Notes: generated by a model from the sequence alone, not told the origin. A stretch of DNA of 64,000 bases from JBBQCW01 sp038319025 (GCA_038319025.1 JBBQCW010000014.1:16094-80093), one strand, 5' to 3'; counted from the first letter of the stretch, positions 23,150-30,307 are shown. Translations and numbers: made by a program.

Positions 23150-24046
23150 ATGACTGAGCCCAGCGCCTTCCAGCACATCGCCTACGACGTACGCGACCAC
23201 GTCGCCACGATCACCCTCAACCGCCCTGACAAGCTCAATGCGTTCACCGGGACGATGATGCGCGAACTGATCGAGGCCTTCGATCTGACCGACGCCGACG
23301 ACGACGTGCGCGTCGTCGTCGTCACCGGCGCGGGGCGCGGCTTCTGCGCGGGCGCCGACCTCTCTGAGGGCGGGGCGACGTTCAACGCCTCAGAACGAGT
23401 GCACCGGGACGGCGCCGAACTGGCTGACGGCGGGAGCAGCGGCGTGAACCGCGACGGCGGTGGCCTCGTGACGTTGCGCATCTTTCGCTCGCTCAAGCCG
23501 GTGGTCGGGGCGATCAACGGACCGGCCGTCGGCGTCGGCGCCACGATGACGCTGCCGATGGACATCCGACTGGCCGCCGACACCGCCCGGATCGGGTTCG
23601 TGTTTGCCGCGCGCGGGATCACGGCCGAGGCCGCATCGAGCTGGTTCCTCCCGCGCGTCGTCGGCATCAGCCGCGCGATGGAGTGGTGTGCGACGGGCCG
23701 CGTCTTCGACGCCGCAGAAGCGCTCGAGGGCGGCCTCGTACGAAGCATCCACACGGCTGACGAACTCCTGCCGGCCGCCTACGCGCTGGCGGCCGAGATC
23801 GTGGCCAACACGTCGCCCGTATCGGTGGCGCTGACGCGGCAGATGCTGTGGCGGATGCTCGGCGCCGACGACCCGATGGAGGCGCACAAGGTGGACTCGC
23901 GCGCCATCGCCAGCCGCGGCGCGTCCCCCGACGCGGTCGAGGGCGTGATGGCCTTCCTGGAGAAGCGGCCCGCCGCGTTCCCCGGGAACGTGTCCGCCGA
24001 CATGCCCGACTTCTACCCCTGGTGGGACGAGCGCCCGTTCGCTTAG
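23150..24046 (+). CDS. Enoyl-CoA hydratase/isomerase (crotonase family)
   Basis: The 298-residue crotonase-fold protein has the CoA-binding oxyanion segments GAGRGFCAGADLSEGG (residues ~64-79) and VGAINGPAVGVGATMTLPMD. The first catalytic Glu of classic hydratases is at a variable position here, and an insert of about 25 residues follows the first oxyanion loop, so the exact reaction is open. AGVSRAMEWC-type and AEALEGGLVRSI segments are usual. TAGGCT 6 nt before the ATG fixes the start. A multi-hairpin non-coding block follows. Confidence 0.87.
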   Translation: MTEPSAFQHIAYDVRDHVATITLNRPDKLNAFTGTMMRELIEAFDLTDADDDVRVVVVTGAGRGFCAGADLSEGGATFNASERVHRDGAELADGGSSGVNRDGGGLVTLRIFRSLKPVVGAINGPAVGVGATMTLPMDIRLAADTARIGFVFAARGITAEAASSWFLPRVVGISRAMEWCATGRVFDAAEALEGGLVRSIHTADELLPAAYALAAEIVANTSPVSVALTRQMLWRMLGADDPMEAHKVDSRAIASRGASPDAVEGVMAFLEKRPAAFPGNVSADMPDFYPWWDERPFA

Positions 24047-24113
24047 GCTGGATCCACCGAAGACCGGTGGAGGTGTCGTGGCGTAGCGCCGAGTCAGGCG
24101 TTGTTGACTGAGC

Positions 24114-24137
24114 ATCCAGGGGGTTTTCCCCCTGGAT
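24114..24137. repeat. Perfect 10-bp hairpin with TTTT loop
   Basis: ATCCAGGGGG (24114-24123) and CCCCCTGGAT (24128-24137) pair perfectly around TTTT. No T-run follows on either side, so it is a structural element rather than a standard terminator. Confidence 0.6.
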
Positions 24138-24345
24138 CGACGGCGGCAGCGCATGACGACGGCAATACGACGCGACACGCCGCTGGGGTCGGTGGATCCA
24201 GGCTTAGCCTCGCGGTCACACCAAGCGACGACCGCGTCCATACCGTCCTCGTCCCGTGCCGCGAGAAGGTCAATCCATGCCCAAAGGAATGGGCACGGAA
24301 AGCGGATAGGGACATTCGCGAATCATCCCTCCTCCTGGAGGGAGC

Positions 24346-24385
24346 GGGCCGTCGGCACCCTCGTGCCGGCGGCCCGTTTTTCTTT
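24346..24385 (+). terminator. Strong rho-independent terminator
   Basis: GGGCCGTCGGCAC (24346-24358) pairs with GTGCCGGCGGCCC (24363-24375) across a CCTC loop (one G-U pair). GTTTTTCTTT follows (24376-24385). The hairpin TCCCTCC-tcct-GGAGGGA at 24326-24343 lies immediately upstream. Confidence 0.85.
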
Positions 24386-24400
24386 GTGCGTCGATCGATC

Positions 24401-24435
24401 CCCACCTCGATCCCGCTGAGCGGGACTCAGGTGGG
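24401..24435. repeat. Nested hairpin with CCCGCTGAGCGGG core
   Basis: CCCACCT (24401-24407) pairs with AGGTGGG (24429-24435). Inside, TCCCGC-TGA-GCGGGA forms a second stem. The 13-nt core CCCGCTGAGCGGG recurs at 26575-26587. Confidence 0.55.
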
Positions 24436-24463
24436 CCTCGGTTGCGCGGGCGGGCGTGGGCGC

Positions 24464-24475
24464 GATACTGCAGCC
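24464..24475 (+). promoter_or_regulatory. Leaderless -10 of the TA-like genes
   Basis: GATACT (24464-24469) ends 6 nt before the ATG at 24476. It lies downstream of the terminator and nested hairpin. Confidence 0.4.
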
Positions 24476-24628
24476 ATGGCCGTCGAGACAAACCACAAAC
24501 TGGCGCCCGAGCGGCTCGCTCAGCTCAGGCTGACTCGTCAGCTCACGCCCGGCCAAAGGGTGGAGCGGCTCGCTGATCTCTGCCGACAGCTGTCGGAACT
24601 GCGCAAAGCAGGCGGGCGTTCACGATGA
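24476..24628 (+). CDS. Small helical protein, probable antitoxin-like partner of a nucleotidyltransferase
   Basis: The 50-residue basic, helical product (PERLAQLRLTRQLTPGQRV, then RLADLCRQLSELRKAG) sits directly upstream of, and overlaps by ATGA (24625-24628), a nucleotidyltransferase-like gene. Small first genes of this type are common in MNT/HEPN-like or AbiE-like two-gene modules. The PGQRVERLADL pattern recurs in short proteins next to such transferases, but I cannot name a family. An in-frame extension to 24101 is open but crosses the terminator, so it is rejected. Confidence 0.5.
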   Translation: MAVETNHKLAPERLAQLRLTRQLTPGQRVERLADLCRQLSELRKAGGRSR

Positions 24629-24966
24629 GTGATCTCGACATCGGCGGGACGCTGCAGGCCCTGACCGGTGCCGGCATCGACTTCATCGTCACCGGAGGCA
24701 TCGCCGTCGCCGTGCACGGCCACGTGCGATCCACGGAGGATGTCGACATCATCCCCCGGCCGGATCTCGACAACCTCATCGCGCTGATTGAGAAGCGAAA
24801 CCTCTCGGTCGTCACGCGCCACGGGCCGCTGGACATCGTGCAACCCGTAGCGGGGCTCCGGCCGTACGCGGCCCCACGACCGTCCCTCAGACCGGCACCA
24901 CCCCGTTGCGCTTCCACGGCCGCTGGATCTGCTTGCCCTCGGCCATCTCCAGCGCACGGCAGATGA
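24625..24966 (+). pseudogene. Truncated nucleotidyltransferase-fold protein (TA-module remnant)
   Basis: The first 80 residues look like a minimal nucleotidyltransferase: IDFIVTGGIAVAVHGHVRST, then EDVDIIPRPDLDNLIALIEK. These carry the GG and DxD metal-binding motif. A jump to TRHGPLDIVQPVAGLRPYA follows, whose LDIVQ resembles the third-carboxylate strand. Roughly 30 residues usually found between these blocks are missing. After residue ~80 the frame is Pro/Arg/Ala-rich without homology and runs into the 3' end of the convergent carboxyltransferase gene. I read it as an internally deleted, 3'-truncated gene; it could still yield a short protein. Confidence 0.6.
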
Positions 24967-26464
24967 CCGGCCGCGTCTCGCGCGGGTCGATGACGTCGTC
25001 GATCATGTCGTTACCCGCGGCCACGTAGATGTCGATCAGCGTGCGGTAGGCCGCGATCAGCTCAGCCTTCTTGGCGACGGGATCGTCGGCCTCCTCGACC
25101 TGCTTGCGCATCACGATCTCCACCGCGCCCTCGGCGCCCATCACGCTGATCTCCGCGCTGGGCCAGGCGACGATCAGGTCAGGCTCATACGCCCGTCCGT
25201 TCATCACGTAGTAGCCGGCGCCGTAGCCCTTGCGGATCACGATCGTGATCTTGGGCACGGTGGCGTTGGCGACGGCGTAAAGCATCTTCGCCCCGTGTCG
25301 GATGATGCCGCCGGCCTCGACCTTGGAGCCGACCATGAACCCGGGCACATCCTGCAGGAAGATCAGCGGGATCCCGTAGGCGTTGCACAGGTTCACGAAC
25401 CGCGCGGCCTTGTCGGCGGAGTCGTTGTCCAGGATGCCGCCGAGCATTTTGGGCTGGTTGGCCACGATCCCGGCCGGGCGCCCGCCGAAACGCGCGAAGC
25501 AGGTGATGATCGTCTTAGCGAACTGGGGCTTCATGTCGAAGTAGACGCCGTCGTCGACGATCCGCTTGATCACCTCGTACATGTCGTACGGCTTGCGGTT
25601 GGACTCGGGGAGAACGTCGAGGAGGTCCTCCTCCGCCCGGTCGATCGGGTCGGTACACGGCGCGATCGGCGGAGCCTCACCGTTGTGGGAGGGCATGAAG
25701 GCGAGGTACTGGCGGATGCGCTCGATGCACTCCTCGTCGCTCGCCACCTCCAGGTCCCCCACCCCGGACTTGCGGCAGTGCACGCGGGATCCGCCCAGCT
25801 CTTCCTGGGTGACTTCCTCCCCGACCGCGGCCCGCACCAGGTGGGGCCCGGCCAACGCCATCGATCCGCGGCCCTTGACCATCGGGACGAAGTCGGCCAA
25901 CCCCGGGATGTACGCGGTGCCGGCGGCGCACGGGCCCATCAGGGCGGCCACCTGCGGGATCACGCCGCTCATCACGACTTCCTCGCGGAACAGGTGGCCC
26001 GATCCGGCGAAGAGCGACCCGACGGCCTCCTGAATTCGAGCTCCGGCGCTGTCCAGCAGCCAGACGAAAGGCATCCGCTTGGTGAGTGCGAGGTCGCGTA
26101 GGCGCGTGACCTTCAGCTCGCCCGTCATCCCCATCGAACCGGCCATCACGGTGAAGTCGTAGGCGCAGACGGCGACGAGGCGCCCGTCGACCTTGCCGTA
26201 GCCGGTTACGACGCCATCGGCCGGCGCGTCTTTGTGCTCGAGCCCCCGTACCGCGTGATGGATGCCGGCGTGGATGCCCAGCTCGGTGAACGTGCCGTCG
26301 TCGATCAGTAGGGCGAGCCGCTCGCGAGCCGTCAGTTTGTCGGCCGCGTGCTGACGAGCGACCTTCTCCTCACCGCCGCCCAGCGCCGCCTTCGCTCGGC
26401 GGGCGTGCAACTCCTCGACGAGCGGTCGGAGGATGGATGTCGGGGCGTCGGTGTCGGTGGCCAT
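24887..26464 (-). CDS. Acyl-CoA carboxylase carboxyltransferase (beta) subunit
   Basis: The 525-residue carboxyltransferase (PccB/MccB/AccD-like) transfers carboxylate from carboxybiotin to an acyl-CoA. The N-terminal half has KLTARERLALLIDDGTF, the oxyanion GSMGMTGELKVTRLRDLAL, and DSAGARIQEAVGSLFAGSG. The C-terminal half has FVNLCNAYGIPLIFLQDVPGFMVG, IRKGYGAGYYVMNGRAYEPD and MGAEGAVEIVMRKQ. Propionyl-CoA or a related short acyl-CoA is the probable substrate. No biotin carboxylase is in the window; a 70-residue biotinyl domain is encoded at 40078. The 27-bp operator copy 2 lies 17 nt upstream of the ATG. Confidence 0.94.
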   Translation of the reverse strand: MATDTDAPTSILRPLVEELHARRAKAALGGGEEKVARQHAADKLTARERLALLIDDGTFTELGIHAGIHHAVRGLEHKDAPADGVVTGYGKVDGRLVAVCAYDFTVMAGSMGMTGELKVTRLRDLALTKRMPFVWLLDSAGARIQEAVGSLFAGSGHLFREEVVMSGVIPQVAALMGPCAAGTAYIPGLADFVPMVKGRGSMALAGPHLVRAAVGEEVTQEELGGSRVHCRKSGVGDLEVASDEECIERIRQYLAFMPSHNGEAPPIAPCTDPIDRAEEDLLDVLPESNRKPYDMYEVIKRIVDDGVYFDMKPQFAKTIITCFARFGGRPAGIVANQPKMLGGILDNDSADKAARFVNLCNAYGIPLIFLQDVPGFMVGSKVEAGGIIRHGAKMLYAVANATVPKITIVIRKGYGAGYYVMNGRAYEPDLIVAWPSAEISVMGAEGAVEIVMRKQVEEADDPVAKKAELIAAYRTLIDIYVAAGNDMIDDVIDPRETRPVICRALEMAEGKQIQRPWKRNGVVPV

Positions 26465-26480
26465 GGGACTCCGGGGTCAG

Positions 26481-26507
26481 AAGTGGAACGTTTCACTGCT
26501 CACTCTG
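26481..26507. promoter_or_regulatory. 27-bp composite operator, copy 2 (carboxyltransferase)
   Basis: AAGTGGAACGTTTCACT (26481-26497) is followed after 2 nt by TCACTCTG (26500-26507). The layout and near-identical sequence match the copy at 19155. It is oriented the same way relative to its gene and ends 17 nt before the ATG. Confidence 0.7.
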
Positions 26508-26562
26508 ACGCAGGGGTCGAGCGATTGCCATCGCGCCCCCCGCACCCCGATCGCGGATCGAC

Positions 26563-26599
26563 TGCCACCAAGGCCCCGCTGAGCGGGCACGATGTGGCA
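26563..26599. terminator. Nested hairpin downstream of the arginase-like gene
   Basis: TGCCAC (26563-26568) pairs with GTGGCA (26594-26599). Inside, CCCGC-TGA-GCGGG (26575-26587) pairs. It lies just after the arginase-like stop on the minus strand. There is no T-run, so the terminator role is tentative. Confidence 0.4.
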
Positions 26600-26628
26600 C
26601 TCGACCCGCGACACGAGCCGCTATCCGA

Positions 26629-27411
26629 TCACGCGACCAGCCCGGCCACCAAGTCGGCGATCTCGTCGGTGAGCTGCTCGCCCGGCTTGCAGGTGACCTC
26701 GACGCCAAGCACCTCTGCACGGCCGGCCAGTTCCTCCAGCACCGCCTCGAGCTCGTCCAGTGTGGCGCCGCCGGGGGCCGGCCAGCGAGCGGGGACCTCC
26801 GACGGGTCGCAGACGTCGAGGTCCAAGTGCACGAAAACGCGCTCCCCCGCGACCGCGTCCGGCACCTCGTCCAACGCGCAGGAGCTGAACCCGTGCTCTT
26901 GGACCAAGTGCGCCTCTTCGGGATCGAGGTCCCGGACGCCACCGAGCAGCACCTGCTCGGGATCGACGTGAGCCGGAAAGCCGTCGGCCGTCCACAGGCC
27001 ACACGCAGCGCCGAGGCACATGCCACCGAGAAATCCGCTCGGTGTGGTCGCCGGTGTGTTGCAGTCGCCGTGCGCGTCGAGCCACACGATGCGCACGTCT
27101 GGCGCCGCCAAAGCCACCTCGGCCAGCGTGCTCAGACAGATGGAGCAGTCGCCCGAAAGCAACACGGGACGCGAGCCGGCGGCCAGCGCCTCGGCCACGA
27201 ACGCGCCGGCCATCTCAAGAGCGCCGGCCCCGTCGCGCAGGTCCTCATCCCACCGCCCGTCGTACGGCTCACCCAGATCGCCGAGCCAGGTCGGCTCGAT
27301 ACCCAGACGCGCGCCGAGCACGGGAGCCAGTGCCGCAACGCCTTCCATCCCCTCCGGCCCGCGGTCGGACGTGCGCGCCAGCAACCCGCCGAGCGCGATG
27401 GGGGCGCTCAT
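26629..27411 (-). CDS. Arginase/agmatinase-fold hydrolase with Cys in the first metal motif
   Basis: This 260-residue ureohydrolase-fold protein has WLDAHGDCNTP (D112, H114, D116), matching the DAHxD metal motif, and HLDLDVCDPSEVP, matching SxDxDxxDP. The first ligand motif, usually GGDHS, is SGDCS: Cys89 replaces the His that binds the first Mn ion. Such a change may alter metal occupancy or specificity, though Cys variants may represent a distinct subfamily. The substrate (arginine, agmatine, guanidino acids) is unknown. Its ATG overlaps the vapC stop (ATGA at 27408-27411), so it is read after the TA pair. Confidence 0.82.
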   Translation of the reverse strand: MSAPIALGGLLARTSDRGPEGMEGVAALAPVLGARLGIEPTWLGDLGEPYDGRWDEDLRDGAGALEMAGAFVAEALAAGSRPVLLSGDCSICLSTLAEVALAAPDVRIVWLDAHGDCNTPATTPSGFLGGMCLGAACGLWTADGFPAHVDPEQVLLGGVRDLDPEEAHLVQEHGFSSCALDEVPDAVAGERVFVHLDLDVCDPSEVPARWPAPGGATLDELEAVLEELAGRAEVLGVEVTCKPGEQLTDEIADLVAGLVA

Positions 27412-27821
27412 GCCGTCAACAGTTCCACGTCACGGCCTTGAGCCAGCGCGTGGAGTCCGGCGTCGAACGTCACGAGGTCGACGCTGTGGCGTCGCGCCAA
27501 GGTGAGGAGCTGCGCGTCAGTGACCTGACGATGACCGAGCAGCGCCGGAACGTCCGGGTCGACAAGCGAGACGTCATTGACCAGAAAGCGGTGGCCCCCG
27601 GCATCCCGCAGCGCACCGAGAACCGTACGCGCAGCTTCCACCGAGATCGCGCTCGGCAACACCGTGGGGTTCGACGAGACGCGCACAAAGCCACTCTCAG
27701 TCACCGGACAAGTCTCCCAGCCGTCGGCGCTGCTCGCCGCGAACCAGTTGCGGATCGCCTCATGGTGAACGTGGGAGTCCCAGGCAAGCGCAACGAGGGC
27801 GTTGACATCGAGGAGTGACAA
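27408..27821 (-). CDS. vapC: PIN-domain ribonuclease toxin (VapC)
   Basis: The 137-residue PIN domain has the first acid Asp5 in SLLDVNALVALAW, Glu42 in CPVTESGFVRV, and further acids in VTDAQLLTLARR and LVTFDAGL. VapC toxins cleave specific tRNAs or rRNA. Asn7 after Asp5 (LDVNAL) is the usual LDxNxL. The RHH antitoxin gene lies just upstream, with an 8-nt gap. The stop overlaps the arginase-like start, an unusual coupling of a toxin with a metabolic gene. Confidence 0.9.
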   Translation of the reverse strand: MSLLDVNALVALAWDSHVHHEAIRNWFAASSADGWETCPVTESGFVRVSSNPTVLPSAISVEAARTVLGALRDAGGHRFLVNDVSLVDPDVPALLGHRQVTDAQLLTLARRHSVDLVTFDAGLHALAQGRDVELLTA

Positions 27822-27829
27822 ACGAGTCT

Positions 27830-28051
27830 TCAGTCCTCATCAAGAGCACGACGAACCATCTGCGGTGTGATCGGTGGCGTACCGGCCGGCACCCGGATGA
27901 CAGGTAGACCAGCGTCCGCGACGACCCGTCCGCGGGTCAGACCGCGACGCGCCAGTTCGGAGATCACCGAGCCCAGCGAGCGGTTCTCAGCGGCCGCGAG
28001 ATCCCGGGCCGCAGACATGAGCTCATCATCGAGTTCAAGTGTGGTGCGCAC
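27830..28051 (-). CDS. vapB: Ribbon-helix-helix antitoxin (VapB)
   Basis: The 73-residue protein has an RHH head (TTLELDDELMSAARDLAAAENRSLGSVISELARRGL), which forms a dimeric DNA-binding beta-ribbon. A Pro-rich tail (IRVPAGTPPITPQMVRRALDED) would wrap the PIN toxin. The start is GTG at 28051. A dyad TGATGC-tacc-GCATCA at 28057-28072, plus a third GCATCA half-site at 28075-28080, lies directly upstream and is a probable autoregulatory operator. Confidence 0.85.
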   Translation of the reverse strand: MRTTLELDDELMSAARDLAAAENRSLGSVISELARRGLTRGRVVADAGLPVIRVPAGTPPITPQMVRRALDED

Positions 28052-28056
28052 ATCGA

Positions 28057-28080
28057 TGATGCTACCGCATCAACGCATCA
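28057..28080. promoter_or_regulatory. Probable VapBC operator
   Basis: TGATGC (28057-28062) and GCATCA (28067-28072) form a perfect 6-bp dyad. A second GCATCA follows at 28075-28080. The site abuts the vapB GTG. Confidence 0.55.
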
Positions 28081-28096
28081 GATTGGTCATGTTCGC

Positions 28097-28876
28097 TCAC
28101 CGACCGGTCCAGACCGGGTCACGCTTCTCGAAGAACGCCTTCACGCCCTCTTGGATGTCCTCCGTGGAGAAGGCGATCGTCAGCTGCGAGTGCAGGAACT
28201 CCAACGCATCGGTGAACGCCATGTCCTGCTGGCGGTGAATCGCGTTCTTGCCCAGACGCATGAGCACCGGCGACTTGGCGGCGAGCCGGGTCGCCCAGTC
28301 GGCTACCGCCGCGTCGAACTCCGCGGCGGGGACGACCTTGTTGACGAGGCCGATCCGCTCAGCCTCGGCGGCGCTGACGCGATCGCCGAGCAGCAGCAAC
28401 TCGGTCGCCTTCTTACGCCCGATGTTGCGGTAGATGAGCGCCATGATCATGAACGGAAAGACCCCGACGTTGATCTCCGGCGTGCCGAAAGTGGCGGCAT
28501 CTCTGGCCACGACGAGATCGCAGGCCAGCGCCAGCCCGAGCGCCCCGGCCAGTACATGCCCACCGGCCGCGCACAGGGTCGGCTTGCCGAGGCTGCCGAT
28601 CAGTTCGAACAGGCGGGGGAAGCGCTCGGTGCCGAAGTGCTTGTGCACGAGCGGCACGTCAGCGGCGAAGCCGGCCAGGTTCCCCCCTGAGGAGAAGACC
28701 TTCTCGTGGGTGGAGGCGAGCACGACGCAACGGACCTCGTCGTCGTCACGGGCGCGCTGGAAGGCGGCCAGCAGGCCGTCGAGCATCGCGTCCGACAGCG
28801 CGTTGCGCGTGTCGGGGTCGTTCATGCTGATCGTGGCGACGCCATCCGCGACGGCGTAGAGAACGGTGTCGGACAT
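28097..28876 (-). CDS. Enoyl-CoA hydratase/isomerase (crotonase family)
   Basis: The 259-residue crotonase has VFSSGGNLAGFAADVP (first oxyanion loop) and AAGGHVLAGALGLALACDLVVA (second). It also has FGTPEINVGVFPFMIMALIYRNIGRKKATELLLLG and a C-terminal KAFFEKRDPVWTGR tail that is near-universal in the family. The frame is open to 28930, but homology starts at MSDTVLYAVADG (28876), where TAGCGT lies 7 nt upstream. It is divergent from an acyl-CoA dehydrogenase across 218 nt containing two dyads. Confidence 0.88.
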   Translation of the reverse strand: MSDTVLYAVADGVATISMNDPDTRNALSDAMLDGLLAAFQRARDDDEVRCVVLASTHEKVFSSGGNLAGFAADVPLVHKHFGTERFPRLFELIGSLGKPTLCAAGGHVLAGALGLALACDLVVARDAATFGTPEINVGVFPFMIMALIYRNIGRKKATELLLLGDRVSAAEAERIGLVNKVVPAAEFDAAVADWATRLAAKSPVLMRLGKNAIHRQQDMAFTDALEFLHSQLTIAFSTEDIQEGVKAFFEKRDPVWTGR

Positions 28877-28932
28877 GGCGCGCACGCTACCGCGCCCGGC
28901 CGGGCGCGGGGCGATCGCCGGCCACGTCATCA

Positions 28933-28981
28933 GACGTCATCCGATTGACGACCACCTGTCGGGCGCAGATCGGATGACGTC
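28933..28981. repeat. Perfect 13-bp inverted repeat
   Basis: GACGTCATCCGAT (28933-28945) is matched by ATCGGATGACGTC (28969-28981) around 23 nt. It lies in the gap between the divergent hydratase and acyl-CoA dehydrogenase genes. It could be a double operator or a cruciform. Confidence 0.55.
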
Positions 28982-29006
28982 CGCGCTCGCGACGGTCACG
29001 CGTCGA

Positions 29007-29033
29007 AAGTGGGACGTGCCACTGTTTACTTTG
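29007..29033. promoter_or_regulatory. 27-bp composite operator, copy 3 (acyl-CoA dehydrogenase)
   Basis: AAGTGGGACGTGCCACT (29007-29023) is followed after 2 nt by TTACTTTG (29026-29033). It lies 61 nt before the ATG of the dehydrogenase, in the opposite orientation relative to its gene from copies 1 and 2. The TTTACT could also serve as a -10. Confidence 0.7.
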
Positions 29034-29094
29034 TCCCCCGTCGGCGCTACCGTCGGCGGACCCGCCACGACCGCCCGCACCAGGAGCCCGCACC

Positions 29095-30282
29095 ATGGCC
29101 AGCACCGACGCCGTACTCAAGCCTGATTTTGGAGCCTCGAAGAAGCACTTCATCTTCACCGATGAGCACGACCAACTCCGCGAGTCGATCCGCAACTTCG
29201 CCACCAAGGAACTGGCTCCCCATGCGGCCGAGTGGGAGGAGACGACCTTCCCGGACTGGGTGTTCACCCGCATGGGCGAGCTCGGCTTCCTCGGCCTGTC
29301 CTACCCCGAGGAGTACGGGGGGCAGGGCGGCGACTACTTCGCCAACCTCGTCCTGGCCGAGGAGATCACGCACGCCAACTCCGGCGGGCTGGCGATGGGC
29401 ATCGCCGTCCATACGGACATGGCGACGCCGCCGATCCACCTGTTCGGCACCGAGGAGCAGAAGCAGGAGTACCTCGTGCCGTGCATTGCCGGCACGAAGA
29501 TCTCCAGCCTGGGGATCACCGAGCCGGATGCCGGCTCCGACGTTGCGGGCATCAAGACCCGCGCGGTGAAGGACGGCGATGAGTACGTCATCAACGGCAG
29601 CAAGACCTACATCACCAACGGCCACCGGTCGGACTTCATCGTGCTCGTCACCAAGACCGACCCCGACGCCGGCTACGACGGCTTCACGCTGTTCCTGGTC
29701 GACATGGACCTCCCCGGCGTGATCCGCGAGAAGAAGCTCGAGAAGCTGGGCATGCACGCGTCCGACACCGCGTTGCTGGCTTTCCAAGACGTGCGCGTGC
29801 CCGAGACGGCGGTGCTCGGCCAGATCGGCAAGGGCTTCTACCACATCATGTGGGAACTTCAGGGCGAGCGACTGATCGGTGCCGCCGGTTGCGTCGCGGG
29901 CGCCCAGCACTGCATGGATCGCACGCTCCAGTACGCGCTTGAGCGCACCGCGTTCGGCCGTCAGATCGGCAAGTTCCAGGTGATCCGTCACAAGTTCGCC
30001 GAGATGGCGACGAAGATCGAGGCAGCCCGTCAGCTCGTGTACATGACGGCCTGGCGGTTCAACAACGGCGAGTACCCCGTCCGTGAGATCTCGATGGCCA
30101 AGCTCTACGCGGCGCGCATCGCCGTCGAGGTGGCCGACGAATGCATTCAGATCCACGGCGGCGCGGGTTACATGAAGGAGTACGGGGTCGAGCGCGTGTG
30201 GCGCGACATGCGCCTCAACCGGATCGGCGCGGGCACCGACGAGATCATGCTCGACGTCATCGGCCGCTCATACGGGCTGTAG
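29095..30282 (+). CDS. Acyl-CoA dehydrogenase
   Basis: The 395-residue flavoenzyme makes trans-2-enoyl-CoA from acyl-CoA and passes electrons to ETF. Signatures are LGITEPDAGSDVAGIKTRA (ACADS-1, FAD/substrate loop), YITNGHRSDFIVL, RTAFGRQIGKFQVIRHKFAEMA and IHGGAGYMKEYGVERVWRDM. The late GAGTDEI segment lacks the Glu of the MCAD-type YEGT site. The base is then expected in helix G, at Glu258 of QGERLIGAAG, as in isovaleryl/long-chain types. An AGGAG lies about 9 nt before the ATG. Operator copy 3 is upstream. Confidence 0.93.
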   Translation: MASTDAVLKPDFGASKKHFIFTDEHDQLRESIRNFATKELAPHAAEWEETTFPDWVFTRMGELGFLGLSYPEEYGGQGGDYFANLVLAEEITHANSGGLAMGIAVHTDMATPPIHLFGTEEQKQEYLVPCIAGTKISSLGITEPDAGSDVAGIKTRAVKDGDEYVINGSKTYITNGHRSDFIVLVTKTDPDAGYDGFTLFLVDMDLPGVIREKKLEKLGMHASDTALLAFQDVRVPETAVLGQIGKGFYHIMWELQGERLIGAAGCVAGAQHCMDRTLQYALERTAFGRQIGKFQVIRHKFAEMATKIEAARQLVYMTAWRFNNGEYPVREISMAKLYAARIAVEVADECIQIHGGAGYMKEYGVERVWRDMRLNRIGAGTDEIMLDVIGRSYGL

Positions 30283-30307
30283 GCCTCCGGTCCCCGGCCG
30301 GGCCGTC

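Larger units (their letters stand above)
24047..24475. other. Non-coding multi-hairpin block between hydratase and TA-like genes
   Basis: This 429-nt stretch has no convincing gene. A 13-bp perfect inverted repeat (CTGGATCCACCGA at 24048-24060, with its complement at 24189-24201) encloses a 10-bp perfect hairpin at 24114-24137 and other short stems. Further on come an 18-nt hairpin (24326-24343), a strong rho-independent terminator (24346-24385) and another nested hairpin (24401-24435). GTCC/CCGTGCC near 24250 can pair with GGCACGG near 24292. It could encode a small RNA ending at the terminator, or be debris of a mobile element; no known RNA family was recognised. Confidence 0.5.

Noticed and set aside
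21132..23153. A 673-codon plus-strand open frame
   Set aside because: It is antisense to mmsA and the Gfo/Idh gene, which are strong homologues; the frame is a high-GC shadow.
24230..24385. Whether the structured block is 6S RNA, RNase P RNA, tmRNA or SRP RNA
   Set aside because: None of the conserved sequence blocks of these RNAs is present; only structure and a terminator can be supported.
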